A stretch of 64,000 nt of DNA from Salibacter halophilus (GTDB taxonomy: Bacteria; Bacteroidota; Bacteroidia; Flavobacteriales_G; Salibacteraceae): contig NZ_WACR01000007.1 of assembly GCF_008806325.1 (NCBI RefSeq), forward strand, positions 1 through 64,000, read 5' to 3'. The notes beneath the pieces were generated by a model, which saw nothing but the letters and a program-made list of their open reading frames with translations, had not been told where the DNA came from and did not search any database. Shown here one piece after another: positions 16,738-25,844 of this stretch. The translations under genes were made by a program, and so were the position numbers. How positions within the stretch are numbered: position 1 is the stretch's first letter; every line of letters starts with the position of its first letter.

Positions 16738-17249
16738 GAAACAGCTTTTCTGATTTGGGTTTTTGCAAGATTTAAATAATCTGGACGATCAGATGCGTAT
16801 TTGTGGATGAATTTTGAAATAACTTCACCATCATGTATCACGAAAACTCCCGGCATTTGCCAGCCATCACCCTGCTCTTTACCTACGAGGTGACCCTTAA
16901 ATATTCCTGCTACAATTGCTCTCCACCATACTTTAAAGCCAAATAGCTGACTCCAGCTACCCTTTTTCAAATGGAAGTAATCGTAAAGGTGTAATCCGGG
17001 GTCGCTTATTCGCTGTAGGTCATCCATGTGGTAAATTTTGAGGATTTGATCAGCATATTCATCATTCATTTGATGAACCAGTACAATCTCTGTATCCTCA
17101 TTTTCTATTTCTTCTCTAATGTTGAGTAATTCTGTGAGCGTTTCACGACAAAAAGTACAGCCAAAATGTCTTAGAAAGACCAGTAGCACTTTTCTGCCTT
17201 CAGATAGCTCGAGCAATGAAACGCCCTTATTTGTCATCATATTTTCCAT
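16734..17249 (-). CDS. Thioredoxin-fold AhpC/TSA-like (PRXL2-type) protein
   Basis: A 171-residue protein with a peroxiredoxin-like thioredoxin fold: KVLLVFLRHFGCTFCRETLTEL carries a CxxC-type pair, followed by IVLVHQMNDEYAD and a C-terminal PGVFVIHDGEVISKF strand. It belongs with the AhpC/TSA antioxidant family that includes PRXL2/SelL proteins; substrate unknown. It is the first gene of the carotenoid operon and overlaps crtD by four bases, suggesting a redox role linked to carotenoid production or photo-oxidative stress. A GAGAGGTG ribosome binding site precedes the ATG. Confidence 0.82.
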   Translation of the reverse strand: MENMMTNKGVSLLELSEGRKVLLVFLRHFGCTFCRETLTELLNIREEIENEDTEIVLVHQMNDEYADQILKIYHMDDLQRISDPGLHLYDYFHLKKGSWSQLFGFKVWWRAIVAGIFKGHLVGKEQGDGWQMPGVFVIHDGEVISKFIHKYASDRPDYLNLAKTQIRKAVS

Positions 17250-17286
17250 TCTGCACCTCTCTTCTCAATACCTTTTCTTTCAAACT

Positions 17287-17322
17287 GTAAGAATCCTTAC
17301 TTATGAATAAGCAAGTGTCAAC
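17287..17322 (-). promoter_or_regulatory. Candidate regulated promoter of the carotenoid operon
   Basis: On the minus strand TTGACA (17321-17316) is followed at once by a 20-base imperfect palindrome (16 of 20 positions symmetrical; arms CTTGCTTAT and ATAAGTAAG) and then GATTCT. A palindrome filling a long -35/-10 spacer is the layout of MerR-family operators, and MerR-type regulators such as CarH/LitR control carotenoid genes in other bacteria. The assignment is inference. Confidence 0.4.
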
Positions 17323-17330
17323 TTTTTTTG

Positions 17331-17345
17331 TTCAAAATTTTTGAA
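17331..17345. promoter_or_regulatory. Inverted repeat between divergent carotenoid operon and small membrane protein gene
   Basis: TTCAAAA-T-TTTTGAA, perfect 7-bp arms, lies ten bases upstream (relative to the crt operon) of the TTGACA element. A possible second operator. Confidence 0.3.
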
Positions 17346-17419
17346 AGTTTGTTTCAGAGACAAGTTTTATTCATGAAGTTGCTTTTAAACAAGCTCTATA
17401 GAGATTTGTTTTTTTAAAT

Positions 17420-17992
17420 ATGTTGAGAAACAAAAATAAGCTTCGATTTCTTTTTATAGGCTGGTTTTTAACAATGCTTGTTCTATTGATTATCTTTTTT
17501 CCTGAAGATAGACCTATCAGGTTAGATAAGGTGAATTTTCATGTAGCTGAACCTGAAGAACTTTTTTTTAAAAACGTGCGCAGCTATTATTACGATTTCG
17601 AAAAGAGAGAGGATGCAAATTTTCATCTCTACAGAATAAAAACCCGCAATAAGGATACAACCAAACCGGGCATTACTTTTTTCATTGCAAACAATTGGCT
17701 CAATGACGAAGCATATATCATGGTTGAACCCAATAGTGCGGTAGATACTACAAAATCGCTTGAGTTGCGGTACGCGGTTTCCGGATCTGACTGGGATACT
17801 ATTTCACTAAACACGCCAAATAGCTACAACAACTATCTGTTTGCGGGGAAGATTTACCTGGCAATGACTGAGGATGCTCGTTTTGAAATTCTCAACGGTG
17901 GAGAAACACGAGAGATTTTTGGTCCAGAAAACCGGCCGAGTGTGAAGAAAACACTAAAAGATTATTTCAAGCTGGTAGGCAAAATGCCCTAG
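17420..17992 (+). CDS. Membrane-anchored protein of unknown function
   Basis: A 190-residue protein with a single N-terminal membrane helix (FLFIGWFLTMLVLLIIFF) after a basic start, so the bulk is periplasmic. The rest is beta-rich with no motif I recognise (FFKNVRSYYYDFEKRED...NFHLYRIKTRNKDTTKPGITFFI...YLFAGKIYLAMTEDARFEI). It is divergent from the carotenoid operon across 170 bases, and its stop overlaps the Cry-DASH stop in CTAG. Its position inside the photoprotection block is the only functional hint. Confidence 0.75.
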   Translation: MLRNKNKLRFLFIGWFLTMLVLLIIFFPEDRPIRLDKVNFHVAEPEELFFKNVRSYYYDFEKREDANFHLYRIKTRNKDTTKPGITFFIANNWLNDEAYIMVEPNSAVDTTKSLELRYAVSGSDWDTISLNTPNSYNNYLFAGKIYLAMTEDARFEILNGGETREIFGPENRPSVKKTLKDYFKLVGKMP

Positions 17993-19383
17993 CGCCAATA
18001 TTCACTTTGGTAAATCATTTTTGGGTAATCAGGGGCCATTTCTTTTTGGTCAGATCCGGAATAATTGTGCCAGGTGAGAATGTTTTCGGCATCCAGGTGG
18101 CTGATCTCAGGAACCCAAAGCTTGATGTAATCTGCGTTTTTGTCGTATTTCTGAGCTTGCAGAGCTATGTTGAAACGTCTTTCTTTCCTCGGGTCAGATC
18201 CAACTCCTGAAACGTAATTCCAGTTTCCCCAATTTGAATAAACATCGTAATCGATGAGTTGAGACTCAAACCAGTCTGCTCCGTATCGCCAGTCGATTTT
18301 GAGGTCTTTCGTTAAAAACGATGCAACGTTTTGTCTCCCTCTGTTGCTCATGAATCCGGTGTAGAGCAATTCGCGCATATTGGCATCGATAAACGGAATG
18401 CCTGTTTGTCCAAGTTTCCATTTTTCAAACAACTCATTTGGCTTTTCCCATTCTTTGCGGACATTCCACAACCCTGTTATTTTGAAGATAGATGTTTTGT
18501 GCTTGACCATTAAAAAACGGAAGAAATCACGCCACATCAATTCAAAGATAAGCCAATAGGTGCTGGAGTTACTCTTTACTTCCTGCTCAAACTTTTTGAC
18601 TTCATGGTAGATCTTACGCGGAGAAATACAACCGGCAGCCAGATAAGGAGAAAATTTAGAGCTGTAATCTGCACCGATTAAGCCATTCCTTTTTTGCTTG
18701 TAATGAAGGAGTTCACGTGTTTCCCAAAAATAATGGTGTAGCCTTTCAAGCGCTGCGTTTTCACCACCATTAAAAGCAAGAGCCGTTCGGTCATCAGTTT
18801 TAGGCTCTTCTAAGCCTAGCTCTTCAAACTGTGGAACATTACCCGGATTGGTAAAAAGAGGGGTTTTTATTTCAGAAGGAGCTTGATGAGGTTCTCTTAC
18901 TTCAATTTTTTTATCCACTTTTTTCCTAAAAGGAGTGAAAACATCAGGCATTTCATTTGAGTTGAACGGGAGATCATGAGGATGAAAAAGTGATGCCTGA
19001 TGATAAAAATGAGTTTCGATGTCTAGATCTGAAAGTTGGTTCTGAAGGGTTTTTTCTTCCTGAGCTACTTCTGCTGAGGTATAGATTGCTGAGACTTCAA
19101 ATTCATGGATGAGGTTTTTGATGATGTCGATCGGGTTTCCGGATCTGACCATGAGCTCACCACCTTTAGACCTGAGGTTTTGACGCAGATTTTCAACGCT
19201 TTCTATGATAAATCGCGTTCTGAATGAACCCGTTCTCACGTGCCCAAATTTTGATTGATCCCAGTATTTATCATCAAAAATGAAAACAGGCAAAACCTGG
19301 TCGCTATTGTTAATCGCTGAAACTAATACTTCGTTGTCGTGTAACCTGAGGTCGTTCCTAAACCAAACTAGTGATGTTTTCAT
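17989..19383 (-). CDS. Cryptochrome/photolyase, Cry-DASH type
   Basis: A 464-residue flavoprotein. The antenna domain starts TSLVWFRNDLRLHDNEVL and the FAD domain includes GLIGADYSSKFSPYLAAGCISPRKIY, ELMWRDFFRFLM, TGIPFIDANMRELLYTGFMSNRGRQNVASFL and DWRYGADWFESQLIDYDVYSNWGNW. These match the DASH subfamily (length and NRGRQNVASFL signature). DASH proteins repair cyclobutane dimers in single-stranded DNA and may bind RNA or sense light. Two exact copies of the dispersed 10-mer lie in its 3' part and one near its 5' end. Confidence 0.94.
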   Translation of the reverse strand: MKTSLVWFRNDLRLHDNEVLVSAINNSDQVLPVFIFDDKYWDQSKFGHVRTGSFRTRFIIESVENLRQNLRSKGGELMVRSGNPIDIIKNLIHEFEVSAIYTSAEVAQEEKTLQNQLSDLDIETHFYHQASLFHPHDLPFNSNEMPDVFTPFRKKVDKKIEVREPHQAPSEIKTPLFTNPGNVPQFEELGLEEPKTDDRTALAFNGGENAALERLHHYFWETRELLHYKQKRNGLIGADYSSKFSPYLAAGCISPRKIYHEVKKFEQEVKSNSSTYWLIFELMWRDFFRFLMVKHKTSIFKITGLWNVRKEWEKPNELFEKWKLGQTGIPFIDANMRELLYTGFMSNRGRQNVASFLTKDLKIDWRYGADWFESQLIDYDVYSNWGNWNYVSGVGSDPRKERRFNIALQAQKYDKNADYIKLWVPEISHLDAENILTWHNYSGSDQKEMAPDYPKMIYQSEYWR

Positions 19384-19525
19384 ATTGTGAAAAGTACAAA
19401 AGGAAGCAAAATGTTTAAAAAGTCAGGGTTTGTAATTGTTTAGTCAAAAGCAATTGCCTGAGAAACAAACCCTGTATTTTGCTTTGTGGTTAATAAGCAA
19501 AATATTATTTTGGTTGCGTGTGTTT

Positions 19526-22500
19526 ATGAGAAGTTCAATTTTAATATTATTTGCTTTGATTGCAACAGGTGCGTGTTACGGTCAGAGCCAAAACAGCCAT
19601 AGCATCGCCAGAGTGTGGAACGATGCATTAATCGAATCTATTCGAAACGATTTTGCGCGTCCAACAGTGCATGCTCGAAACCTTTATCATTTGTCTGTGG
19701 CTTCATACGATGCCTGGGCGGCCTATGATCCAGCAAAAGAAACTGTATTTTTAGATAAATCATTTTTTGGCTATCAGGTTGATTTTAGTGGTGTTGTGAT
19801 CCCGCAAGACACTCATTCAGCCAGGGTTGAGGCCATTTCTTTTGCATGTTACAGGTTGCTGATGCACAGGTTTCAAAACTCTCCCGGCTACACTGGAGTT
19901 GTTAACAGGTCAGATAGCATCATGCAATCATTGAACTTTGATGTTTCTAATACCTCGACTGATTACGTGAATGGTGGTCCTGCAGAGTTTGGGAATTATC
20001 TTGCCCAGGAAATCATTAACTATGGACATCAGGACGGTTCTAACGAGCAGAATGGTTACGCCAATAATTATTACCAGCAGGCCAATCCGCCCATTGCCGT
20101 TGAGCAACCCGGGAACCCCAACATTAATGACCCTAACAGATGGCAGGCAATTTCATTAACTGTGGCAATCGACCAGGCGGGTAATCCGGTTCAATCTACT
20201 CCACCGCATCTCTCTCCCGAATGGGGAGATGTTGATCCATTTGCATTACCTGATACTTTGATTACGGTCAAAACCCGCAATAACAACGACTACAATGTTT
20301 ACATGGATCCTGGAGGTCCGTCTTTAATTGACACTACTGATACGGCAGGACTTAGCTCATTGTACAAATGGAATTTTTGCATGGTTTCAGTTTGGCAATC
20401 ACACAATGATCCAAATGACACAACTATGTGGGATATTTCTCCTGCATCGAGAGGGAATATTTCAGGATATCCTTTGAACAACGATAGTTTACCTAATTTC
20501 TATAATTTTTTTGACGGGGGAGTTAACGATCCCAATCAGGGTTACTCTGTAAATCCCAAGACTGGACAGCCGTACACACCTCAAATTGTTCCCAGGGGGG
20601 ATTATGTAAGAGTTTTAGCTGAGTTTTGGGCCGATGGTATCGATTCAGAAACGCCACCGGGTCACTGGTTTGAGATTATGAAACACACGATGGACGACAC
20701 CCTTTTTCAGCGAAAGTGGATGGGGCAGGGTCCTGTTCTTTCAGATTTAGAATTTGATGTAAAAGCCTTTTTAGCACTTGGTGGAGCCGTGCACGATGCA
20801 GCTGTTGTTTCGTGGTCAATTAAAGGATGGTATGATTTCATCAGGCCAGTTTCAGCTATTCGCTACATGGCTGAGAAAGGTCAATGTACAGATACCACTT
20901 TATCAAACTTTCACCCTGCCGGAATTCCTTTAATTCCCGGTTACATTGAAGTTGTTCAGCCAGGAGATTCACTCGCTGGTCAGAACCAACAACATGTAGG
21001 TAAAATCAAGCTGTATACATGGAGAGGGCCAGATCATATTGGAGATCCTAATGTTGATATTGCGGGAGTGGGCTGGATATTAGCAGAAAACTGGTGGCCC
21101 TACCAGCGTCCAACATTTGTTACCCCACCTTTTGCTGGTTATGTCTCTGGACACTCTACGTTTTCGAGTGCTGCTGCTGAGGTTCTGACACAAATGACTG
21201 GAGATCCTTTTTTCCCGGGAGGAATGGGAACTTTTGATGCTCCTCAAAACGACTTTTTACATTTTGAGGAAGGTCCGAGTGTAGATATTCAGCTAGAATG
21301 GGCCACTTACAAGGATGCGGCTGATGAATGTAGTTTGTCAAGGATTTGGGGAGGTATTCATCCACCGGTTGACGATATTGATGGTCGCAAAATGGGAATG
21401 GATATTGGCGATTTGGCTATTACAAAAGCAGATGAGTATGTTTCGAGGAAAAGGCCTGCTGCTGTGGCTATCACTTCTTCAGATCTTTATGTTTCAAGGA
21501 GTGACATTGGTACGTCACTGGCGTGTCAGGTAACATTTGATGAGAAAATGGATACCACAAAGCTTCCTACAATTAACTATTTAACAGATAACCCACTAAC
21601 GGTTGCTCTCGACTCAGTAAATTATTCATGGATTGATACAAATATTGTCGAGCTCAATTACCACGTGAATAATAGCATGACAGAACTCGATAGTATTACG
21701 GTTGAGGTTTCCGGTGCTGAGGATCATGATGGAGTTAAACAAACTCCGCGTTTATTTAGGAGTCCGTTCAGGGTTGATACTAAAAAGCCAGAAGTGGTTT
21801 CAGTATCGGTGGCTGATTCAATATTAAACAGCAAATCAGGACCGAATAAAACTATTGAAATAGTTTTTTCTGAACCGATGAATACTTCGTCTATGGTGCA
21901 AACTGGTTTTGTTTTTCCATCAAACATTCAGCAGGATTTAAGTTACTCATCAGGACCGAGCTATTGGGCTGATTCCCTTCATTTCATTGCTCATTTCAAT
22001 ACGCAGGATTTGAATAACGAGTATTACCAAACCATGTTTGTTGTTAGTTCCGGATCTGACCAATTTGGAAATCCCTTAAAAATTGATACAACCAATAATG
22101 TGGTTATTGTTGACACCAGGGAGCCGGTATTAGTTGAAAACACGATTAATGACACAGCACTTATAAAATCAGATATCGGTCAGAATGCTCTTACCATCAA
22201 CCTCGTTTTTGATGAAGTGATGGATACTTCAATAAAACCGGCACTAAGTTTTTCTGATTCGGCAGCACAAAACGCACTGACTCAATTATACCCGCTATGT
22301 GAATGGCTCAATGACTCTACTTACAAAGTTTCTTTTAGTTTAAATAATACGAGTTATGAATCCCACAACCTATCAGTTGTTATTGATTCAGTAGTTGATT
22401 TTGCAGCTAACTCTCCTCAACAACAATATGTTCCCCAACCTATTCATGTCGATACAAAGCAACCAACCATAGTTTTTACTGGGGTCACAGCTGATACAAT

Positions 22501-23410
22501 CTTTGATACTCATAAAGGGTTGGCCAATTATGAAATGGAATTTGGTTTTGATGAATCGATGGATACAACCCAATTACCGGCAATTTCTACTTCTGTTAGT
22601 TCTGTAGATGCAGGTTCTATGGTTTATAATCCTTTTGAAAGTCAATGGCTCAACGATTCTATTTTGATTGCCCGGTTTAATATTCAAGATCATGACATTG
22701 AAGTAGAGCATGTAGATGTCACGGTCAATTACGCTAAAGATTTGTTGGGTAATAGTCAGAGCCAGGGGGCTTTTTATGATCAGTTCTACTTTGACACACG
22801 CAATCCGCATGTTTTGTCAGCTATGACAAACACTTCTATTGTCAATAATGGAACAGATAAGTTGTCTGCCATTATTGTATTTGATGAGGATATGAGTTCA
22901 TCTGTGATACCTGAGCTTTCATTTAGTGATACATCAGTCAACAGTGCGTTCAGTATAGATTATAATGCTTCAATGTGGTTAAATAACACAACTTACAAGC
23001 TTGAGTACTCTATAAATCAGCAAACATTGTGGAGAAATAACTTAGAAATATACCTTGAAAAGGGATCAGATCTCGCAGGAAACACGGTCGTGATAGATAC
23101 TGTTATGTCAGAGTTTGAAGTTGATTTAGCAGCAACAGGAATAAATATGAATAATCCTAGCGGTGATATAAGAGTTTATCCAAATCCCGTTAAAAATGGA
23201 CAAGAAGTTATTGTTGAGTTACATTCTAATATCAGCAGAACAGGGGTAGCACTTAAAAATGTAGCAGGTAAAACGATTTTAAATCAGACTTTGGTTTTTG
23301 AAAATAGTCGTTCTGGCCTCAAGATGAGCAATATAGACTCGGGAATTTACTTTTTGACTTTATATCTTGAAAACGGCCCTGTTACCTTAAAACTAGTAAT
23401 TGTTGATTAA
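19526..23410 (+). CDS. T9SS-secreted vanadium haloperoxidase/acid phosphatase-like protein with Ig-like repeats
   Basis: About 1294 residues from the ATG at 19526, which gives a clean signal peptide (RSSILILFALIATGACYGQ); the frame is open further upstream from a TTG without signal character. Residues about 20-640 form a vanadium-dependent haloperoxidase-like domain. KGWYDFIRP (K-x6-RP) is near 432, the YVSGHSTFS motif near 538, and SRIWGGIHPPVDD near 604, giving all vanadate/phosphate ligands. Four to five bacterial Ig-like repeats follow with a recurrent (F)DExMDT element and VDTxxP boundaries. The type A sorting domain ends the protein (VYPNPVKNGQ...LKLVIVD). Whether it halogenates or dephosphorylates cannot be decided from sequence. 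The next gene overlaps by 11 bases. Confidence 0.86.
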   Translation: MRSSILILFALIATGACYGQSQNSHSIARVWNDALIESIRNDFARPTVHARNLYHLSVASYDAWAAYDPAKETVFLDKSFFGYQVDFSGVVIPQDTHSARVEAISFACYRLLMHRFQNSPGYTGVVNRSDSIMQSLNFDVSNTSTDYVNGGPAEFGNYLAQEIINYGHQDGSNEQNGYANNYYQQANPPIAVEQPGNPNINDPNRWQAISLTVAIDQAGNPVQSTPPHLSPEWGDVDPFALPDTLITVKTRNNNDYNVYMDPGGPSLIDTTDTAGLSSLYKWNFCMVSVWQSHNDPNDTTMWDISPASRGNISGYPLNNDSLPNFYNFFDGGVNDPNQGYSVNPKTGQPYTPQIVPRGDYVRVLAEFWADGIDSETPPGHWFEIMKHTMDDTLFQRKWMGQGPVLSDLEFDVKAFLALGGAVHDAAVVSWSIKGWYDFIRPVSAIRYMAEKGQCTDTTLSNFHPAGIPLIPGYIEVVQPGDSLAGQNQQHVGKIKLYTWRGPDHIGDPNVDIAGVGWILAENWWPYQRPTFVTPPFAGYVSGHSTFSSAAAEVLTQMTGDPFFPGGMGTFDAPQNDFLHFEEGPSVDIQLEWATYKDAADECSLSRIWGGIHPPVDDIDGRKMGMDIGDLAITKADEYVSRKRPAAVAITSSDLYVSRSDIGTSLACQVTFDEKMDTTKLPTINYLTDNPLTVALDSVNYSWIDTNIVELNYHVNNSMTELDSITVEVSGAEDHDGVKQTPRLFRSPFRVDTKKPEVVSVSVADSILNSKSGPNKTIEIVFSEPMNTSSMVQTGFVFPSNIQQDLSYSSGPSYWADSLHFIAHFNTQDLNNEYYQTMFVVSSGSDQFGNPLKIDTTNNVVIVDTREPVLVENTINDTALIKSDIGQNALTINLVFDEVMDTSIKPALSFSDSAAQNALTQLYPLCEWLNDSTYKVSFSLNNTSYESHNLSVVIDSVVDFAANSPQQQYVPQPIHVDTKQPTIVFTGVTADTIFDTHKGLANYEMEFGFDESMDTTQLPAISTSVSSVDAGSMVYNPFESQWLNDSILIARFNIQDHDIEVEHVDVTVNYAKDLLGNSQSQGAFYDQFYFDTRNPHVLSAMTNTSIVNNGTDKLSAIIVFDEDMSSSVIPELSFSDTSVNSAFSIDYNASMWLNNTTYKLEYSINQQTLWRNNLEIYLEKGSDLAGNTVVIDTVMSEFEVDLAATGINMNNPSGDIRVYPNPVKNGQEVIVELHSNISRTGVALKNVAGKTILNQTLVFENSRSGLKMSNIDSGIYFLTLYLENGPVTLKLVIVD

Positions 23411-25844
23411 GTTTAAAATTTACATATTAATAGTAGTCTTTTTAGCCACATCACTATTGACTTTTTCCCAGTCCTTTAATGATGTTGCAGGAGTACAGAA
23501 TATTCATACCGGACTTGTTTCAGGTGATCGATGGGGTAGTGGTGTTAGTTTTTACGATGTGAATAATGATGGTTGGGATGACTTGACCTTCGCTATGGAA
23601 AATGACAGCTTGCTACTTTACACTAATAAAAATGGAAGTTATGTAAAAAGAGATCTTTCTATTTATTGTAATGGGCCTGTTAAGATGGTGTTGTGGGTTG
23701 ATTACGATAATGATGGCGATAATGATTTATTCATGACCACTTTTGCTGGTCAATACGAACTTTATGAAAATGATGGTAATTTAAACCTAACTAATGTAAC
23801 TGTTCAAGCAGGAATTCATAGTCTCAGTTCTGGCTCTTATGGAGCCTCATTTGGGGATTTCAACCGGGATGGTTACTTGGATTTTTATGTATGCAAGTAT
23901 GAACATAATGCAAACGCTAGTTCTAACCCAACAAATGAGTTATACAAGAATAATGGTGATGGTACTTTCACAAATATTACTCAAAGTGCAGGAGTAGCCG
24001 ATGGAATTAAAACTACTTTTCAAAGTGTATGGATAGACTACAATAATGATGATTGGCCTGACTTGTTTGTGATGAATGACAGGCTACCCTTTAACAACAG
24101 GCTATTCATCAATAATCAGGATGAAACTTTTACTGACATAGCAGATAGTGTTGGAGTTGAGCAACCCCAACAATATCCTATGACATCAACATTTGGTGAC
24201 TTTGATAACGATGAAGATCAGGATTTATATTTAACTAATACCGGGAACGGTTTTTTTTCAGAGTTCTATGTAAAGGATGCTTCTGGATATCAGGAAATGG
24301 GTAGTCAATTTGGTGTTACAATTAATGAGTATTCCTGGGGAGCTACATGGGTAGATTTTGATAATGATATGTGGCGAGATCTTTATGTTGCTACAGCTCA
24401 TACAGATGATCCTAATTCTGTGCCTCAGCTAAGCAGTTACTTTTTTATTAATAATGGTGGTCAGAGCTTTAGTAATGGGAATTCAGTTTTTAATAATTCA
24501 ACAATAGCTGCTTCTCATGCTGTTGCCAGAGGTGATATCAATAATGATGGTTTTTATGATGTAGTAGCACATAATAGTATCAATAGTGACCCTTTCCTTT
24601 GGCAAAACACTGGGAATCAAAATAACTGGATCAAAATAACTCCAGAAGGAACAGCTTCCAATAAACAGGCTGTAGGCACTCTGGTTAAGGTTTATGCCGA
24701 CACCAACGTTTTTACAGAATATACTTTTTGCGGTGAACAATATGTAAGTCAGAATTCACAGCATTTAATTTTTGGACTTGGACAGTTAACAACGGTTGAT
24801 TCAGTCAAGCTTCGCTACCTCAGCGGACACACTGATACATATTACAACCCTTCAATAAATACACATCATTACTTTAAAGAGGGAGAGACATTGTCAGAAA
24901 ATGTTCAGATTATTGGCGATACAACAACATGTTTGGGTAATGATTACACTAAACTCGTTTTAGATGGTCAGGAATACCAATCTATTGTTTGGAGTAATGG
25001 GTTTCATTCTGATACTTTGTTAGTTACTAATACAGGTAGTTATTACGCTGAAATAACAACTTCTCATGGCGTTACTTTTACAACAGATACAATATCGGTT
25101 AATTATTATTCTCCTCCCTTTTTAACTGAAGCGGTTACTGATGTAAGTTGTTACGGGGACTCCACAGGAGAAGCAGTAGTAGAGCCTTATGATTCTAGCT
25201 TTTCAACTCCCTATGAGATAATTTGGTCAACCGGAGATACTGGTAACTCTGTAGCAAACGTTGATGAGGGTGAATACGAGTACTATTATTCTGATATTTA
25301 CGGGTGTTCAGATACAGGCTCAATTATAATAGACGAGCCGGAAGAGTTGTTTGTTCAGTCTTTAATCCAGGATGAGGTTGATGGAAATGATGGCTATGTA
25401 AATTTAATGGTTTACGGAGGAACACCGCCTTACAGCTATTTATGGAATGGTAATAGTCAGAGCCCACCATATGACAGCTTAAGTGCGGGACAGTTTTATT
25501 TAGAGGTGATTGATGCAAACTTCTGTTCAATGCTTGATACCATCACAATTGATTCGGTTGAATCCGGTCCTTCAACAGGATTAGCTGATGAAATAATAAA
25601 TAGTGACGCATTGATCTATCCCAATCCTGTAACTAACGATTTTGTTAATGTCAATATTCCTAAGTACTGGGAAGTGAGCCGCGTTGAGGTATTGGACCCA
25701 ACCGGCAGGCTTATTGTTGAAAAGCAAGCTGGCTCTGACCGAAAAATGAGTATCGATATTTCACAAGTTGGGAACGGGTTGTATTTCATCCGTTTTTATG
25801 ATGGCCGTGATATACTAACTACTAAGAAATTAATCAGGCATTGA
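23400..25844 (+). CDS. T9SS-secreted FG-GAP/VCBS repeat protein with ASPIC/UnbV domain (CRTAC1-like)
   Basis: An 814-residue secreted protein. The signal peptide IYILIVVFLATSLLTFSQ follows a TTG start at 23400 (a second TTG is at 23403; no ATG exists before the mature region). Residues about 40-400 contain seven or so calcium-binding-like propeller repeats of the form DxNNDGxxD (YDVNNDGWDD, DYDNDGDND, DFNRDGYLD, DYNNDDWPD, DFDNDEDQD). An ASPIC/UnbV segment follows (NWIKITPEGTASNKQAVGTLVKVY...YVSQNSQHLIFGLG). Two PKD-like or SprB-type modules precede the type A sorting domain (IYPNPVTNDFV...TTKKLIRH). Substrate unknown; likely surface binding. Translationally coupled to the upstream haloperoxidase-like gene. 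Confidence 0.87.
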   Translation: MLIKFKIYILIVVFLATSLLTFSQSFNDVAGVQNIHTGLVSGDRWGSGVSFYDVNNDGWDDLTFAMENDSLLLYTNKNGSYVKRDLSIYCNGPVKMVLWVDYDNDGDNDLFMTTFAGQYELYENDGNLNLTNVTVQAGIHSLSSGSYGASFGDFNRDGYLDFYVCKYEHNANASSNPTNELYKNNGDGTFTNITQSAGVADGIKTTFQSVWIDYNNDDWPDLFVMNDRLPFNNRLFINNQDETFTDIADSVGVEQPQQYPMTSTFGDFDNDEDQDLYLTNTGNGFFSEFYVKDASGYQEMGSQFGVTINEYSWGATWVDFDNDMWRDLYVATAHTDDPNSVPQLSSYFFINNGGQSFSNGNSVFNNSTIAASHAVARGDINNDGFYDVVAHNSINSDPFLWQNTGNQNNWIKITPEGTASNKQAVGTLVKVYADTNVFTEYTFCGEQYVSQNSQHLIFGLGQLTTVDSVKLRYLSGHTDTYYNPSINTHHYFKEGETLSENVQIIGDTTTCLGNDYTKLVLDGQEYQSIVWSNGFHSDTLLVTNTGSYYAEITTSHGVTFTTDTISVNYYSPPFLTEAVTDVSCYGDSTGEAVVEPYDSSFSTPYEIIWSTGDTGNSVANVDEGEYEYYYSDIYGCSDTGSIIIDEPEELFVQSLIQDEVDGNDGYVNLMVYGGTPPYSYLWNGNSQSPPYDSLSAGQFYLEVIDANFCSMLDTITIDSVESGPSTGLADEIINSDALIYPNPVTNDFVNVNIPKYWEVSRVEVLDPTGRLIVEKQAGSDRKMSIDISQVGNGLYFIRFYDGRDILTTKKLIRH

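Noticed and set aside
19436-19525. N-terminal extension of the haloperoxidase-like protein from a TTG
   Set aside because: The extension places 30 residues before a perfect signal peptide; the ATG at 19526 fits export.
21156-21365. Antisense frames inside secreted protein genes (this and many similar ones)
   Set aside because: They are shadows of real genes without recognisable domains or start signals.
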